Of a stretch of 64,000 bases of DNA, positions 17,243 to 27,656 are shown one piece after another; within the stretch, counting starts at the first letter, position 1, and the number at the start of each line of letters is the position of its first letter. Under the pieces are notes generated by a model that was not told the DNA's origin, made no database searches, and saw only the letters and a program-made list of their open reading frames with translations. Source of the stretch: Trebonia sp963737285 (GTDB lineage: Bacteria > Actinomycetota > Actinomycetes > Streptosporangiales > Streptosporangiaceae); NCBI GenBank assembly GCA_963737285.1, contig CAVTRT010000002.1:1860001-1924000 (forward strand), in the 5' to 3' direction. Position numbers and translations under genes: made by a program.

Positions 17243-18451
17243 ATGACGCCGGTCGAGGTCCACAAGTCGCAGATCCTCGCGGCCATCCGGGCGCTGCCTC
17301 CGACTGAGCTCGCGCTCGCGGACGCGGAGGGCTGCGTCCTCGCTGAGGATGTCACCGCGGCGGTGCCTCTTCCCTCGTTCGACAACTCCAGCATGGACGG
17401 CTATGCCGTGCTGGCCCGCGACACGGCCAGGGCCAGCGACGAGTCCCCGGTTTCCCTTCCGGTCACGGGCGAGGTCGCGGCTGGAAATACCGGCGCGTTC
17501 ACGCTGGCCGCCGGCACCGCGATCCGCATCATGACCGGCGCGCAGATGCCGTCGGGAGCGGACGCCGTCGTCCCGGTCGAGCTTACTGACGGCGGCATCA
17601 CCCGGGTTGCGATCCGCCGCGAGGTGGCTTCCGGCAGCGCGGTGCGGTACACGGGCGGAGACGCCAGGCAAGGCGAGGTCCTGCTCGCGAAGGGCACCCG
17701 GCTCAAGCCAATGCACATCGCTGTGGCCGCGTCCGCGGGACGGCTCAATGTCTTGGTGCGGCCCCGGCCGAGGGTCGTGGTGCTGTCCACAGGGAACGAA
17801 CTGGCCGAGCCGGGCACCCCGCTGGTGCCAGGCCGAATCTGGGACTCCAACAGCTACATGATCGCCGCCGCCGCCCGCGAGGCGGGCGCGATCGCCTACC
17901 GGCACGCGATTGTCTCTGACGACTCCTCCGACGTGCTGGTCACGCTGGAGGAGCAACTGCTCCGCGCCGACCTCGTGGTCACTACCGGCGGGATCAGCAT
18001 GGGCGGCGAGCACGACGTGGTGAAGGCGGCACTCAGCCAACTTGGCACGGTCACCTTCCGAAAGGTGGCGATGCAGCCGGGGATGCCGCAGGGGTTCGGA
18101 ACGGTAGGTGCTGACCGGATCCCGATCTTCACGCTGCCCGGCAATCCGGTGAGCGCCTACATCTCGTTCCAGCTCTTTGTCCGGCCGGCGCTCGGCGCGC
18201 TGCAAGATGACTTGACCTGGTCTTTGGCGACGGTCCGCGCGAGGCTCACCGGCGCGGTGCGGTCTCCGCTAGGCCGTCGCTCGTACCTGCGAGGCTTGCT
18301 GTCGCAGGACAAGTCACGGGTGGCACCGCTGAGCGGGCAAGGGTCCCACCAGATCGCCGCGCTTGGCAAGGCCAACGCTCTCGTAGTCGTTCCTGAGCCG
18401 ATCGCCAGACTGGACGACGGCGACGAGGTGGACGTCCTCGTCCTGCCCTAA
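17243..18451 (+). CDS. MoeA/Glp gephyrin-like protein
   Basis: Molybdopterin molybdenumtransferase family, about 402 residues from ATG 17243 (GAAGG about 7 nt upstream; the frame opens with TTG 17186 overlapping the galU stop). Seen: PLPSFDNSSMDGYAV of domain 3, the linker RPRPRVVVLSTGNEL, the MoCF-binding region TTGGISMGGEHD and FTLPGNPVSAYISF, and a C-terminal domain 4. In Corynebacterium and Streptomyces a MoeA-like Glp at this same locus, next to a membrane partner (GLPR/SepX), takes part in cell division rather than only in cofactor synthesis. The neighbourhood here fits that, but moaC and mog also lie in the operon, so the cofactor role is equally possible. Confidence 0.9.
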   Translation: MTPVEVHKSQILAAIRALPPTELALADAEGCVLAEDVTAAVPLPSFDNSSMDGYAVLARDTARASDESPVSLPVTGEVAAGNTGAFTLAAGTAIRIMTGAQMPSGADAVVPVELTDGGITRVAIRREVASGSAVRYTGGDARQGEVLLAKGTRLKPMHIAVAASAGRLNVLVRPRPRVVVLSTGNELAEPGTPLVPGRIWDSNSYMIAAAAREAGAIAYRHAIVSDDSSDVLVTLEEQLLRADLVVTTGGISMGGEHDVVKAALSQLGTVTFRKVAMQPGMPQGFGTVGADRIPIFTLPGNPVSAYISFQLFVRPALGALQDDLTWSLATVRARLTGAVRSPLGRRSYLRGLLSQDKSRVAPLSGQGSHQIAALGKANALVVVPEPIARLDDGDEVDVLVLP

Positions 18452-18489
18452 GTCGATCACCCACCTCATGCCCGCTACAGTGTGTTTTC

Positions 18490-19074
18490 ATGAGCGAGGC
18501 TGCTCCGGTGACGAGGCTGACCCACCTGGACGAGGCGGGGCAGGCGCGGATGGTGGACGTTTCGGCGAAGGACGTGACGGTTCGCACCGCGCGGGCGTCG
18601 GGGCGGGTGCTGGTATCGACTGAGGCCGTGGCGGCGCTGCGGGACGGCCGGGTCCCCAAGGGCGACGCGCTGGCTGTAGCGCGGATCGCGGGAATCGCCG
18701 GCGCCAAGCGGACGTCAGACCTGATCCCCCTTTGCCATCCGCTCGGACTGCACGGCGTGCAGGTTGACATCACGGTCGAAGACTGGGGCGTGGCGATCGA
18801 TGCCACTGTCAAGACGGCCGACCGGACCGGGGTCGAGATGGAGGCGCTGACCTCGGTGAGCGTCGCCGCCCTAACGCTGATCGACATGATCAAGTCGGTC
18901 GACAAGGGCGCCGTGATAACCGATGTCCGGCTGGAATCCAAAGACGGCGGCAAGTCCGGGGCATGGAGTCGCACGGGCGAGCGCAGCGGCGCGGCGACCG
19001 AAGAACGAGTAAGCGCAGCGAGGGAAGGCCCCGCTGCTGAAGGCACCAAGGAGCGAGCGGAGGACACCACATGA
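18490..19074 (+). CDS. moaC: Cyclic pyranopterin monophosphate synthase with C-terminal extension
   Basis: Second enzyme of molybdopterin synthesis. The core of about 155 residues shows LTHLDEAGQARMVDVSAK, VPKGDALAVARIAGIAGAKR, SDLIPLCHPL, GVEMEALTSVSVAALT and DMIKSVDKGAVITDV, all canonical. Roughly 35 polar residues follow (TGERSGAATEERVSAAREG), more than usual. The stop overlaps the start of mog by 4 nt (ATGA), so the two are translationally coupled. Confidence 0.95.
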   Translation: MSEAAPVTRLTHLDEAGQARMVDVSAKDVTVRTARASGRVLVSTEAVAALRDGRVPKGDALAVARIAGIAGAKRTSDLIPLCHPLGLHGVQVDITVEDWGVAIDATVKTADRTGVEMEALTSVSVAALTLIDMIKSVDKGAVITDVRLESKDGGKSGAWSRTGERSGAATEERVSAAREGPAAEGTKERAEDTT

Positions 19075-19793
19075 TCCGGGCGCTCGCGATTACCGTCTCC
19101 AACCGTGCAGCGGCCGGCGTCTATGAGGACCGATCCGGTCCCGTGCTCGTTGAGCTACTGCGCGAGGCTGGCTGCGATGTCGTGGACGGTCCACTGGTGA
19201 TCCCGGACGGCGAGGCGGTCGAGGAGGTCCTGCGCGACTCGGTGACCGCCGAGTACGACGTGGCAGTGACGACTGGTGGTACCGGGCTGACGCCCGGCGA
19301 CCTGACACCAGAGATGACCCGCCGGGTGATCGACCGGGAGATCCCGGGCATCCCCGAGGCACTGCGGGCCGCCGGGGCCGATGCGGGCGTTCCGTCAGCG
19401 ATCTTGTCCCGGGGGCTAGCCGGGGTAGCCGGGCGCACGCTGATCATTAACCTGCCCGGCTCCTCCGGCGGGGTCCGGGACGGGATGAAGGTGTTGCGGC
19501 CCATCTTGGTGCACGCGGTGGACCAGATCCGAGGCGGCGACCACCCACGCCCAGCGGACGCTCAGCGCCCAGCGGAAGGGCACCGCACGGCGGAAGGGCA
19601 CCGCACGGCGGAAGGGCACCGCCCGACTGAGGCAACGCATCCAGCAGATAGCGCTGGGCACCCAGTGGAGGTAGGCCAGGTTGAGGCCGTACAGCAGGGC
19701 CACACTGGGCATATGAACCACGGCGGTCACCCCGAGGCCGCACATCGGCAGGACACTGACGACGACGCGAATCACGCCGCCGGCATCGCATAA
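19071..19793 (+). CDS. MogA/MoaB molybdopterin adenylyltransferase with His-rich tail
   Basis: MoCF-fold enzyme of molybdenum cofactor synthesis. Residues 1-155 carry the fold: RALAITVSNRAAAGVYED, VTTGGTGLTPGDLTPE, and NLPGSSGGVRDGMKVL. A tail of about 85 residues follows that has a GHRTAE-type repeat (EGHRTAEGHRTAEGHRPTE) and over a dozen His, including GHTGHMNHGGH. Such a tail is not part of the family and could bind metal; it may also be a slippage product of the 15-bp DNA repeat at 19577-19620. Start ATG 19071 overlaps moaC. Confidence 0.9.
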   Translation: MIRALAITVSNRAAAGVYEDRSGPVLVELLREAGCDVVDGPLVIPDGEAVEEVLRDSVTAEYDVAVTTGGTGLTPGDLTPEMTRRVIDREIPGIPEALRAAGADAGVPSAILSRGLAGVAGRTLIINLPGSSGGVRDGMKVLRPILVHAVDQIRGGDHPRPADAQRPAEGHRTAEGHRTAEGHRPTEATHPADSAGHPVEVGQVEAVQQGHTGHMNHGGHPEAAHRQDTDDDANHAAGIA

Positions 19794-19842
19794 GGCACGC
19801 GAGCGACGGTAGATTGCCTGGCATCACCTTGCGCGCAGGAGA

Positions 19843-20496
19843 ATGATAAGCACCGTGGGACGTATCCGATGGTGGCCGGTCACCCTGACCGAGCCTGAAC
19901 TGCTGGACGCTCCGATCACGCTACGGCCCATACGCATGTCCGACGCCAGCCGCTGGCGGGAGATCCGGGTACGGAACGCGCCCTGGCTCCGCCCTTGGGA
20001 GCCTACGAACCCCGAGACGCCGTTGCACCGGTCCTCGCTCGGGCCGTACGTATCGCTCGTCCGGACGATGCGCCGGGAGGCTCGGCAAGGAGTCGCACTG
20101 CCGTGGGTGGTGACCTATGACGGGGAATTCGCGGGCCAGCTTACAATCGGGTCGGTCGTGTGGGGATCGTCGCGATCCGGACAGATCGGCTACTGGATCG
20201 ACGAGCGCTTCGCCGGACGTGGCGTCATTCCCACAGCGCTGGCCATGGCGGTAGACCACTGCTTTACCGTGGTCGGCCTGCATCGGGTTGAGGCCTCGAT
20301 CCGGCCGGAGAACACTGCCTCGCGGCGGGTCGTCGAGAAGCTTGGCTTCCGCGATGAAGGCGTCCGGGTCCGGCAACTCCACATCAACGGCGCCTGGCGG
20401 GACCACCTGTGCTACGCGCTGACCTCTGAGGAAGTGCCGCAGGGGTTGATGCCTCGCTGGCGCAGTTCGCTGGCGGCGTCCAAGAGCGGCACTTAG
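19843..20496 (+). CDS. GNAT acetyltransferase, RimJ-like
   Basis: GNAT-fold N-acetyltransferase of 217 residues related to ribosomal-protein alanine acetyltransferases. Seen: ITLRPIRMSDASRWREIR at the N-terminus, GQIGYWIDERFAGRGVIPTAL holding the acetyl-CoA-binding R/Q-x-x-G-x-G/A loop, and the typical ending RVEASIRPENTASRRVVEKL then GFRDEGVRVRQL. The gene sits in the glp cluster, where rimJ-like genes are usual. Its substrate cannot be told. Confidence 0.88.
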   Translation: MISTVGRIRWWPVTLTEPELLDAPITLRPIRMSDASRWREIRVRNAPWLRPWEPTNPETPLHRSSLGPYVSLVRTMRREARQGVALPWVVTYDGEFAGQLTIGSVVWGSSRSGQIGYWIDERFAGRGVIPTALAMAVDHCFTVVGLHRVEASIRPENTASRRVVEKLGFRDEGVRVRQLHINGAWRDHLCYALTSEEVPQGLMPRWRSSLAASKSGT

Positions 20497-20702
20497 ACCA
20501 GCCCATCACCCGATCTCGCCGATATCCGCGACACGCCGCTCGGGTGCTCGTTATCGCCGGTCTGTGCCTTTACGTTGGATCGCATGATCGCGTGCTCGCC
20601 GGGAGCCCACGGCTGCCCGGCGGCCAGCGCCGCGTGTTGCGTCACCCGTACGCGACGTACGAGCTTGTGCCGAGGTAGTCACGTCCACCGAGGGGAGGCC
20701 GG

Positions 20703-21407
20703 ATGAGCAGCGCGATCCTGTACCTGGCGATCATCGCCATCTGGGCCGGCGTCCTCATCCCCCGGTGGCTGCGACGGGACTCGGCTCGCAGCCACCTCAC
20801 ATCAGCCCAGGTCGGCGGGGACGAGCCGGGCAGTTCGGCCGGTGAGGGCACGACCATCGTCCCGGATGACACCGCAACGTCCGGCGATGCCGATGCTCCC
20901 GATGCGGATAACGCGGCCGACGACACTGCCCGTGCGCCGGCTTCCCCCGGTGACTCCCGGCGACACGTCCTGGCGGCGCGCCGACGGCTGCTGTGGATGA
21001 TGCTCGCCCTGGAGGCCGCGGCTGACGCCCTCGCCGCGACCGGCCTTGCCGCCTGGTGGGTCATCGCTCCCCCCACCGTGATGCTGGCCGGGTACCTGCT
21101 GCTGCTCCGCGAGGCCGCGCAGGCCGACGCGGAGCGGGACGCCAGGGAACGTGACGCCGCGCACAGCCGCGAGCTGGCCGAGCATGCCCGGCAAGCAGGC
21201 AAGACCCGGGCAGCACAGCATCCGCCGGCTCCGCCCGAGGCCCCGGCCGTATTCGCCGCGGCCCCGGTTCCCGGGGACTACGAGGACCTGCGGCCCGGTC
21301 GCGACTTCACGCCGGGCGGCCGATATGCCGCGTCGGGCTCCGCCTGCGCGCCCGACGACGCCTACGACCAGTACACCGAAGACCGCCTCCGCGCCGTCGG
21401 GGACTAG
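20703..21407 (+). CDS. SepX/GLPR-like membrane protein
   Basis: 234-residue protein with an N-terminal membrane segment (ILYLAIIAIWAGVLIP) followed by RWLRRDS, then a long acidic linker, a second hydrophobic stretch around residues 95-140 (RLLWMMLALEAAADALAAT, WWVIAPPTVMLAGYLLLLR), and a charged, disordered C-terminus. The N-terminus and the location after glp and rimJ match actinobacterial SepX (Streptomyces) and the Glp receptor GLPR (Corynebacterium), which act at the division septum. GAGGGGAGGCCGG precedes ATG 20703. The assignment rests on N-terminal pattern and order, not on a search. Confidence 0.7.
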   Translation: MSSAILYLAIIAIWAGVLIPRWLRRDSARSHLTSAQVGGDEPGSSAGEGTTIVPDDTATSGDADAPDADNAADDTARAPASPGDSRRHVLAARRRLLWMMLALEAAADALAATGLAAWWVIAPPTVMLAGYLLLLREAAQADAERDARERDAAHSRELAEHARQAGKTRAAQHPPAPPEAPAVFAAAPVPGDYEDLRPGRDFTPGGRYAASGSACAPDDAYDQYTEDRLRAVGD

Positions 21408-21423
21408 GCCAGCTGGCCCCGGC

Positions 21424-22401
21424 CTAGCCGGGCGGGGCGAACCCGCCGCTGTCAAGCAGCGGGCTTTCCGGTGCTGGCCGCGGCTCGCCAGCTGCAGGCG
21501 GCGAGCCAGCTGCAGGCGGCGAGCCAGCTGCAGGCGGCGAGCCAGCTGCAGGCGGCGCGGGCATGACGGGTGGGGGCACGACAGGTCGGGGCACGGCAGC
21601 CCATAGGCGGGCCAGTTCCCGGTCGCGGCGCTGCGCCAGCACGGCGTTCAGGTAGGCGACGGGTGGCAGGCCCGGCGGGGGCGGGGGCGATACCCGCGTG
21701 GAGATATCCGATGCCAGTTGCCAGCCAATCTGGTCACGGACACGGGCGTCCAGTTGCCAGTAGCGGGCTAGGTAGCTGGCCGCCGAGGCGGCAAGCGGCT
21801 CAGGCAGGCCAGACAGGTCCAGCGAAGCCGCCCACGACTGGAGGCGGGACTCCACGGGCAGCCCGGCCAACCCCAAGCCAGCCGTGTAGCCCGCGGCCCG
21901 GTATGCCTGGGCCTGATAGCCTCCCGCGACCGGACGCGGCACGCGAATGCGGACGACGAAGGTGCCGGCGAAGATATCACCGAGGCGCTTGCCGCGGGCC
22001 GACAGCATCGACGTGATCAGTGCCGGGATCCCGATAAGGCCCCAGCACTCGATGGCTCCGGCGAGAGCGCGCACCAGTGCCTGGCGGAACCGCACCGGCC
22101 CTCCGTCGTCGGAAACCACCCGCAGGCCGAGTGCCAGCTTGCCCAGGGTCCGCCCCCGGCTCAGCGTCTCCAGGATGACCGGATACCCGACGACCGTCAC
22201 GACGAGGCCTGTGACGATGATCGCTGCGATGGACGCGGAGTTCAGGGAGTTACTGGCCGCCCCCAGGCCAGCGATAAGGGCAATGACGACGAACAGCGCC
22301 ACCTGCGCGGCCATGTCGATGACCCGGGCGAGCATCCTGGTGGGGAACCGTGCGACGGGAAGGTCGAGGATCACCGCCTCGCCCGTGACAATTTCCTCCA
22401 C
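21424..22401 (-). CDS. RDD-family membrane protein
   Basis: 325 residues. Residues 1-150 form an RDD domain: ARFPTRMLARVIDMAAQ with the Arg-Asp pair, two to four membrane segments, GRTLGKLALGLRVVSDDGG, and RGKRLGDIFAG. The C-terminal half is soluble and ends in a Pro/Ala-rich stretch with a PPAAGS repeat coded by an 18-bp tandem repeat at about 21485-21555. Transport of compatible solutes or ions has been proposed for some RDD proteins; no role can be assigned here. Divergent from the SpoIIM-like gene, as in many actinobacteria. Confidence 0.85.
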   Translation of the reverse strand: MEEIVTGEAVILDLPVARFPTRMLARVIDMAAQVALFVVIALIAGLGAASNSLNSASIAAIIVTGLVVTVVGYPVILETLSRGRTLGKLALGLRVVSDDGGPVRFRQALVRALAGAIECWGLIGIPALITSMLSARGKRLGDIFAGTFVVRIRVPRPVAGGYQAQAYRAAGYTAGLGLAGLPVESRLQSWAASLDLSGLPEPLAASAASYLARYWQLDARVRDQIGWQLASDISTRVSPPPPPGLPPVAYLNAVLAQRRDRELARLWAAVPRPVVPPPVMPAPPAAGSPPAAGSPPAAGSPPAAGEPRPAPESPLLDSGGFAPPG

Positions 22402-22512
22402 ATAGCCAGCGTAGACGCTGGCGACCAGAAACTAGGCTCTTGACGTACATGTCACGCTTCGATCGACACAAATGCCACGAAGAGTCGCACATGGTAGTTT
22501 CTGCTTAGTAGG

Positions 22513-23517
22513 GTGCTGTGCGTGGATGTGGAGGCCTTTACCGCCGCGCACCAGGTCGAATGGGACCGGCTTGCTGCGCTTATCCGGCGGCGACGCCACA
22601 TGACCGGGGACGATACCGACGAGCTGGTGCGGCTGTACCAGCGGGTCAGCACGCACCTGTCCCAGTTGCGCGGCAGTGCCGGTGCCGACCCCGCACGAGT
22701 AGCCCGGCTGGCCACGCTGGTGGCACGTGCCCGTTCGGCGGTGACCGGCACGCAAGCGCCGTCGTGGGCGATCGTGGCACGATTCGCCCTGCGCGACTTT
22801 CCGGCTGCCGCGTACCGGGCGCGCTGGTGGTGGCTGGGTGCGGCCGCCGGGTCCATCCTCGTCGCCGTCGCGACCGGCTGGTGGATTTCCCACTCCCCTA
22901 GCGTGCAGGGGGCGCTGTTGCCTCCCGCTGACGCCAAGGCGCTGGTTCAGCAGCAGTTCCAGGGATACTACACGGCCAGTCCCGCGGCCTCGTTCGCCGC
23001 GCAAGTATGGACGAACAATGTGTGGGTCGCCGCGCAGGAGCTCATCTACGGGATCCTGCTCGGCATCCCGACGGTGGTCGTGCTGCTGGAGAACGCCATC
23101 AATGGCGGCGTAGACGCCGGCTACCTGTTCGCCCATGACAGGGGAGCGCTGTTCTTCTCCCTGATCTTGCCGCATGGAATGCTGGAGCTGTCGGCGGTTT
23201 TCCTAGCCGGCGCGGCCGGGCTGCGGCTCGGCTGGACGGTGATCGACCCGGGCAGCCGACCTCGCGGCCAGGCGCTCGCCGAGGAGGGCCGGTCGTTGAT
23301 CACGATCACGCTCGGCCTGATCGTCGTCCTCGGGATATCCGGGCTCATCGAGGCCTTCGTGACGCCGTCACTGCTGCCCACGTGGATGCGGATCTCGATC
23401 GGCGCGGTCGCGGTGACCGCGTTCATTGGCTACGCCCTGATCCTCGGCCGCCGCGCCGTCATGGCCGGCCAGACGGGAGACATCGAGGAGGCACCGGACC
23501 TAGTGCCCATGACCTAG
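22513..23517 (+). CDS. Stage II sporulation protein M-like membrane protein (DUF95)
   Basis: 334 residues. A soluble helical N-terminus (RLYQRVSTHLSQLRGSAGAD) is followed by about five membrane segments, including WWWLGAAAGSILVAVATGW and YGILLGIPTVVVLLENA; the conserved LPHGMLELSAVFLAGAAGLRLG is the family hallmark. GTG 22513 or GTG 22522 (VDVEAF) may be the start. The neighbourhood (RDD, MoxR, DUF58) is the usual one for this family in actinobacteria. Confidence 0.88.
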   Translation: MLCVDVEAFTAAHQVEWDRLAALIRRRRHMTGDDTDELVRLYQRVSTHLSQLRGSAGADPARVARLATLVARARSAVTGTQAPSWAIVARFALRDFPAAAYRARWWWLGAAAGSILVAVATGWWISHSPSVQGALLPPADAKALVQQQFQGYYTASPAASFAAQVWTNNVWVAAQELIYGILLGIPTVVVLLENAINGGVDAGYLFAHDRGALFFSLILPHGMLELSAVFLAGAAGLRLGWTVIDPGSRPRGQALAEEGRSLITITLGLIVVLGISGLIEAFVTPSLLPTWMRISIGAVAVTAFIGYALILGRRAVMAGQTGDIEEAPDLVPMT

Positions 23518-23544
23518 CCAAAGGTGACCAGGCACTCAGCACGA

Positions 23545-24828
23545 CTACAGGCGCCCCCGGGACTTAAGCGAGAGGTACGCGTCGGCGAGCGCAGGCGGGA
23601 GTCGCTCTGGTGATGCCTCGACCACCCTGGCACCGAGCCGGGTTAGCTGAGTAGCCAGATGGGCTCTCTCGGTGGCGTAATGGGCAGCCGCGGCCGCCGC
23701 GTAGACACTGGCCGCGTCGCCCCGCCCCGCCATTAGCTCGGCCAGCCGCGGGTCGGCGACCGCGCCGACCAGCAGCTCGTGCCGGGCCGTCAGCGCCCGC
23801 AGTTCCGGCGCCATCGCGACCGAGGGGTTCAAGTCGGTCAGCAGCACGACCAGGCAGCGATGCCGCGCGGAGGCGAGCACCGTAGCCACGATCATCCGCC
23901 AGTCCGTCTCGGCCAGCTCCGCGTCCAGCGTGGCCAGCACGTCGGTGATCGCGGCGAGCGCCGTGGTCCGGGGCGGGGCTAGGACGCGCGCCCGGATCCG
24001 CTGGTCGGCCGCGATCAGGTCGACCCGGTCGCCCGCCTTGCTAGCGAGGGCGGTCAGCAGCTGGGCGGCGTCCATGAAGGCGTCCAGTCGCGGAAAGCCC
24101 GCCACCCGGCCGGCGGCCGTCCGGCCAGTATCAAGGACGAGGAAGATTCTGCGGTCCCGTTCTGGCCGGAAAGTACGGACCAGGACGTCATGGCGACGCG
24201 CTGTTGACCGCCAGTCAATGGCCCGCACGTCGTCGCCCAGCACGTACTCACGCAGCGAGTCGAACTCGCTGCCCTGCCCAGGTCGCACCGCCCGGTGCTG
24301 CCCGTCCAGCTCACGCAGCGCAGCGAGCTTGCCCGGCAGGTGCTTCCTGCTGTGGAACGGCGGCAGCGCGCGTACCGCCCAGGGCAGCGGCGCAGTGCGC
24401 TGTCGCGCGGCCAGCCCCAGCGGCCCGAACGACCGGATCGTGACCGCCGACGCCACGCAGTCGCCGTGCCGCGCGGGAGTGATGGTCATGACGAGCCGCC
24501 CCTGGCCGCCCCGCGGGACGTGCAGGGCCACCCGCCCTGGGCGCGCGCTCGCTGACGGTGGCCAGGCGTCGCGGACCTGGGCGTTCAGCCGACGACCGCT
24601 CGGGTTGGCGATGGTCGTCACCACGGTGGCCCGCTCGCCAAGCCGGACCCGCGCGTCACCGGCACGTTCCAGCCGCAGCGACCGCACCGGTGCCGCCAGC
24701 AGCACATCGGCCACGATGAGGGCGAGCAGCAGCCCGTCGATGACCACCACGGTAATCGTCGACCGAATCGCGAGGACGACAAGGACGCCGACCGCCGCCA
24801 GCAGAGCCGCCCGTCCGCTCAGTGCCAC
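23545..24828 (-). CDS. DUF58 (vWA-like) protein
   Basis: 427 residues. Two N-terminal membrane segments (AALLAAVGVLVVLAIRSTI, VIDGLLLALIVADVLLA), a beta-rich region, then the DUF58 signature EYVLGDDVRAIDWRSTARR with DVLVRTFRPERDRRIFLVLD, in which D-x-(G/S)-like residues start a vWA-type fold. DUF58 proteins work with MoxR ATPases. Last gene of the minus-strand operon, 7 nt after moxR. Confidence 0.9.
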   Translation of the reverse strand: MALSGRAALLAAVGVLVVLAIRSTITVVVIDGLLLALIVADVLLAAPVRSLRLERAGDARVRLGERATVVTTIANPSGRRLNAQVRDAWPPSASARPGRVALHVPRGGQGRLVMTITPARHGDCVASAVTIRSFGPLGLAARQRTAPLPWAVRALPPFHSRKHLPGKLAALRELDGQHRAVRPGQGSEFDSLREYVLGDDVRAIDWRSTARRHDVLVRTFRPERDRRIFLVLDTGRTAAGRVAGFPRLDAFMDAAQLLTALASKAGDRVDLIAADQRIRARVLAPPRTTALAAITDVLATLDAELAETDWRMIVATVLASARHRCLVVLLTDLNPSVAMAPELRALTARHELLVGAVADPRLAELMAGRGDAASVYAAAAAAHYATERAHLATQLTRLGARVVEASPERLPPALADAYLSLKSRGRL

Positions 24829-24835
24829 GAGGGAC

Positions 24836-25884
<1,049 letters not shown>

Positions 25885-25888
<4 letters not shown>

Positions 25889-26985
25889 GTCTGACGTATC
25901 TTCCGTTCGAGGGTGTCCAGGTCGGCTGCGAGTGTTACCAGGTCCTTGTCAGTGGCCGGCGGCGGGCCGGACAGCAGGGCGGCAACCAGGTCCGGCGGCT
26001 GCCCGCTGCGGTCCGCGATCGTCTGCGCCCGGGCGTCTGCGCCCATCACGCCGGCTATGCGGCGGCCTGCGGCTTCCCGCAGCACCGCCGCCGCCCGGTC
26101 GCGGGCGCGCCGCGCCCGGTAGAGGCGGCCATGTCCTTCCACGGTTTCGGCCGCCCGCACGACCACGGGAAGCCGCTCGGCCACCAGCGGGCCGAGCCGC
26201 CGTGCCCGCCATGCTGCGGCCAGCGCGACCACGACGCCTAGCTGGATCGCGATCAGGTAGACAGGCCAGGGCACCAGCGCGAGGAAAGACTGCTGTCCCC
26301 CGGCCACTGGAGCCGGGGCAGTCCCGGACGGGACCAGCCAGACGATCCGGGTGTCGCGGCGCATGAGGTTCAGGGCGAGCGCGGCGTCGCCGTCGTCGGC
26401 AAGGTACTGGTTGGTCAGCGGAGCGCTGCTGGCCAAGACGGTGATCGTCCGGCTCCCGTCGGCATACTGGACAAAAAAGAAGCCGGGGTAATTCGGGTAG
26501 CAGGCCACCGCCGCCGGGTCATCGGTCTGCAGCACCACGCCCCCGAGGTAGGCGTCGCCAGCCAGCGTGGCGGGCTGCGCCGTGCAGTCAGGCAACGCGG
26601 CGGCCTCGATGGGAAACGCCTGGAGAATGCGGACACGCGGGGCGATGGCACGCAGCGCGGCGGCGTCGGGATCGACGAGCAGGATGTCGCCGCCGAACCG
26701 CCCGGCCTGCCCGAGCTGGGCGCTGGAGAGCAGGTCCGGGCTGGTGACCAGCTCCAGGCTGCCAGCCCCGCCGCTGACTGGGACCACGGTCCGGTCCACC
26801 TGCTGCCCGCGCTCCGCGAGCAGGTCGGCGAGCGCCCGCCCGCCGGTCGGCCCCGTGCCGCCGGGATCCAGGTAGCCGGTCGCCGGCGGCTGCAGCAGCA
26901 CGCTCACCGCAGCCGCGCCTGCGGCGACCGCCACGATTATCGCCAGCCAGCGCCATCTGCGGATGACCCGTCCCGCCCGGCTCAC
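25885..26985 (-). CDS. DUF4350-domain membrane protein
   Basis: 366 residues: one N-terminal membrane segment (WLAIIVAVAAGAAAVSVLL), then a DUF4350-type region with GGTGPTGGRALADLLAERGQ, a domain of about 200 residues outside the membrane, a second membrane segment near LIAIQLGVVVALAAAW, and a charged helical C-terminus. It is coupled by 4-nt overlaps to the genes on both sides. Function unknown; conserved with MoxR and DUF58. Confidence 0.85.
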
Positions 26986-27656
26986 GCGGTGTCTCCCGTT
27001 CCCGCCGCCGCCATGCCCCCTCTACCCCCACCAGCCAGAACGAGTCCTCCCCCCGGTCGCAGGCGGCCGACCTCGGCATCAAGGTCCCGCAGTCGCCGGT
27101 AGCCGTCGGGGGTACCGACGCCATCGCCGTAGCGGACCTGGTCGAACAGCCCCGCCGCGACTGCGAGGTCGGCCCGGCGCTCTGGCAGGCGCGTGCCAAG
27201 TTGCGTGGCCAGCTCGTCAGCCGTCCGACCAACGTCCGGCACGAGGATGCCGCGTTCCTCGCAGCTCGTGGCAACGGCCCGCAGTCGCGCGAGGATGGCG
27301 GCGCTGTAGTTGCCAGTGGCGGCGCTGGCCTCGGCGGCCTCCCGCAGTTCCCGCGCGCTCAGCGGACGAGTGCCAGGGTCCGCGAGGAGCGTAGCGCGCC
27401 GGGCTGGCCCCGCGAGCGGTCCCACCTGCGTGGCGACGGCTGCCACGATGGCGACCGCGAGTCCCACCAGCGCCACCACCGACCACCCGCCGCCGGGCGT
27501 GACCTGGCTGACGGAGTCGAAGATCTTCTGCAGGAACGAGCCGATGGCATGCACGATGGCATGTGGAATCGACTCCTGGTGGTAGATCGCCTTGGACAGC
27601 TCCGCCCTAGCAAGACGCTGCGCCTGATCGCGGCCGATCGGCCCGGCCGCGATCAC
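26982..27656 (-). CDS. DUF4129-domain membrane protein
   Basis: 224 residues with one membrane segment near WSVVALVGLAVAIVAAVAT and a C-terminal DUF4129 helical domain (ILARLRAVATSCEERGIL, GRTADELATQLG). The start at 27656 overlaps the preceding stop (27653) by 4 nt, and its own stop overlaps the DUF4350 start. Part of the same MoxR operon. Confidence 0.85.
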   Translation of the reverse strand: MIAAGPIGRDQAQRLARAELSKAIYHQESIPHAIVHAIGSFLQKIFDSVSQVTPGGGWSVVALVGLAVAIVAAVATQVGPLAGPARRATLLADPGTRPLSARELREAAEASAATGNYSAAILARLRAVATSCEERGILVPDVGRTADELATQLGTRLPERRADLAVAAGLFDQVRYGDGVGTPDGYRRLRDLDAEVGRLRPGGGLVLAGGGRGGMAAAGTGDTA

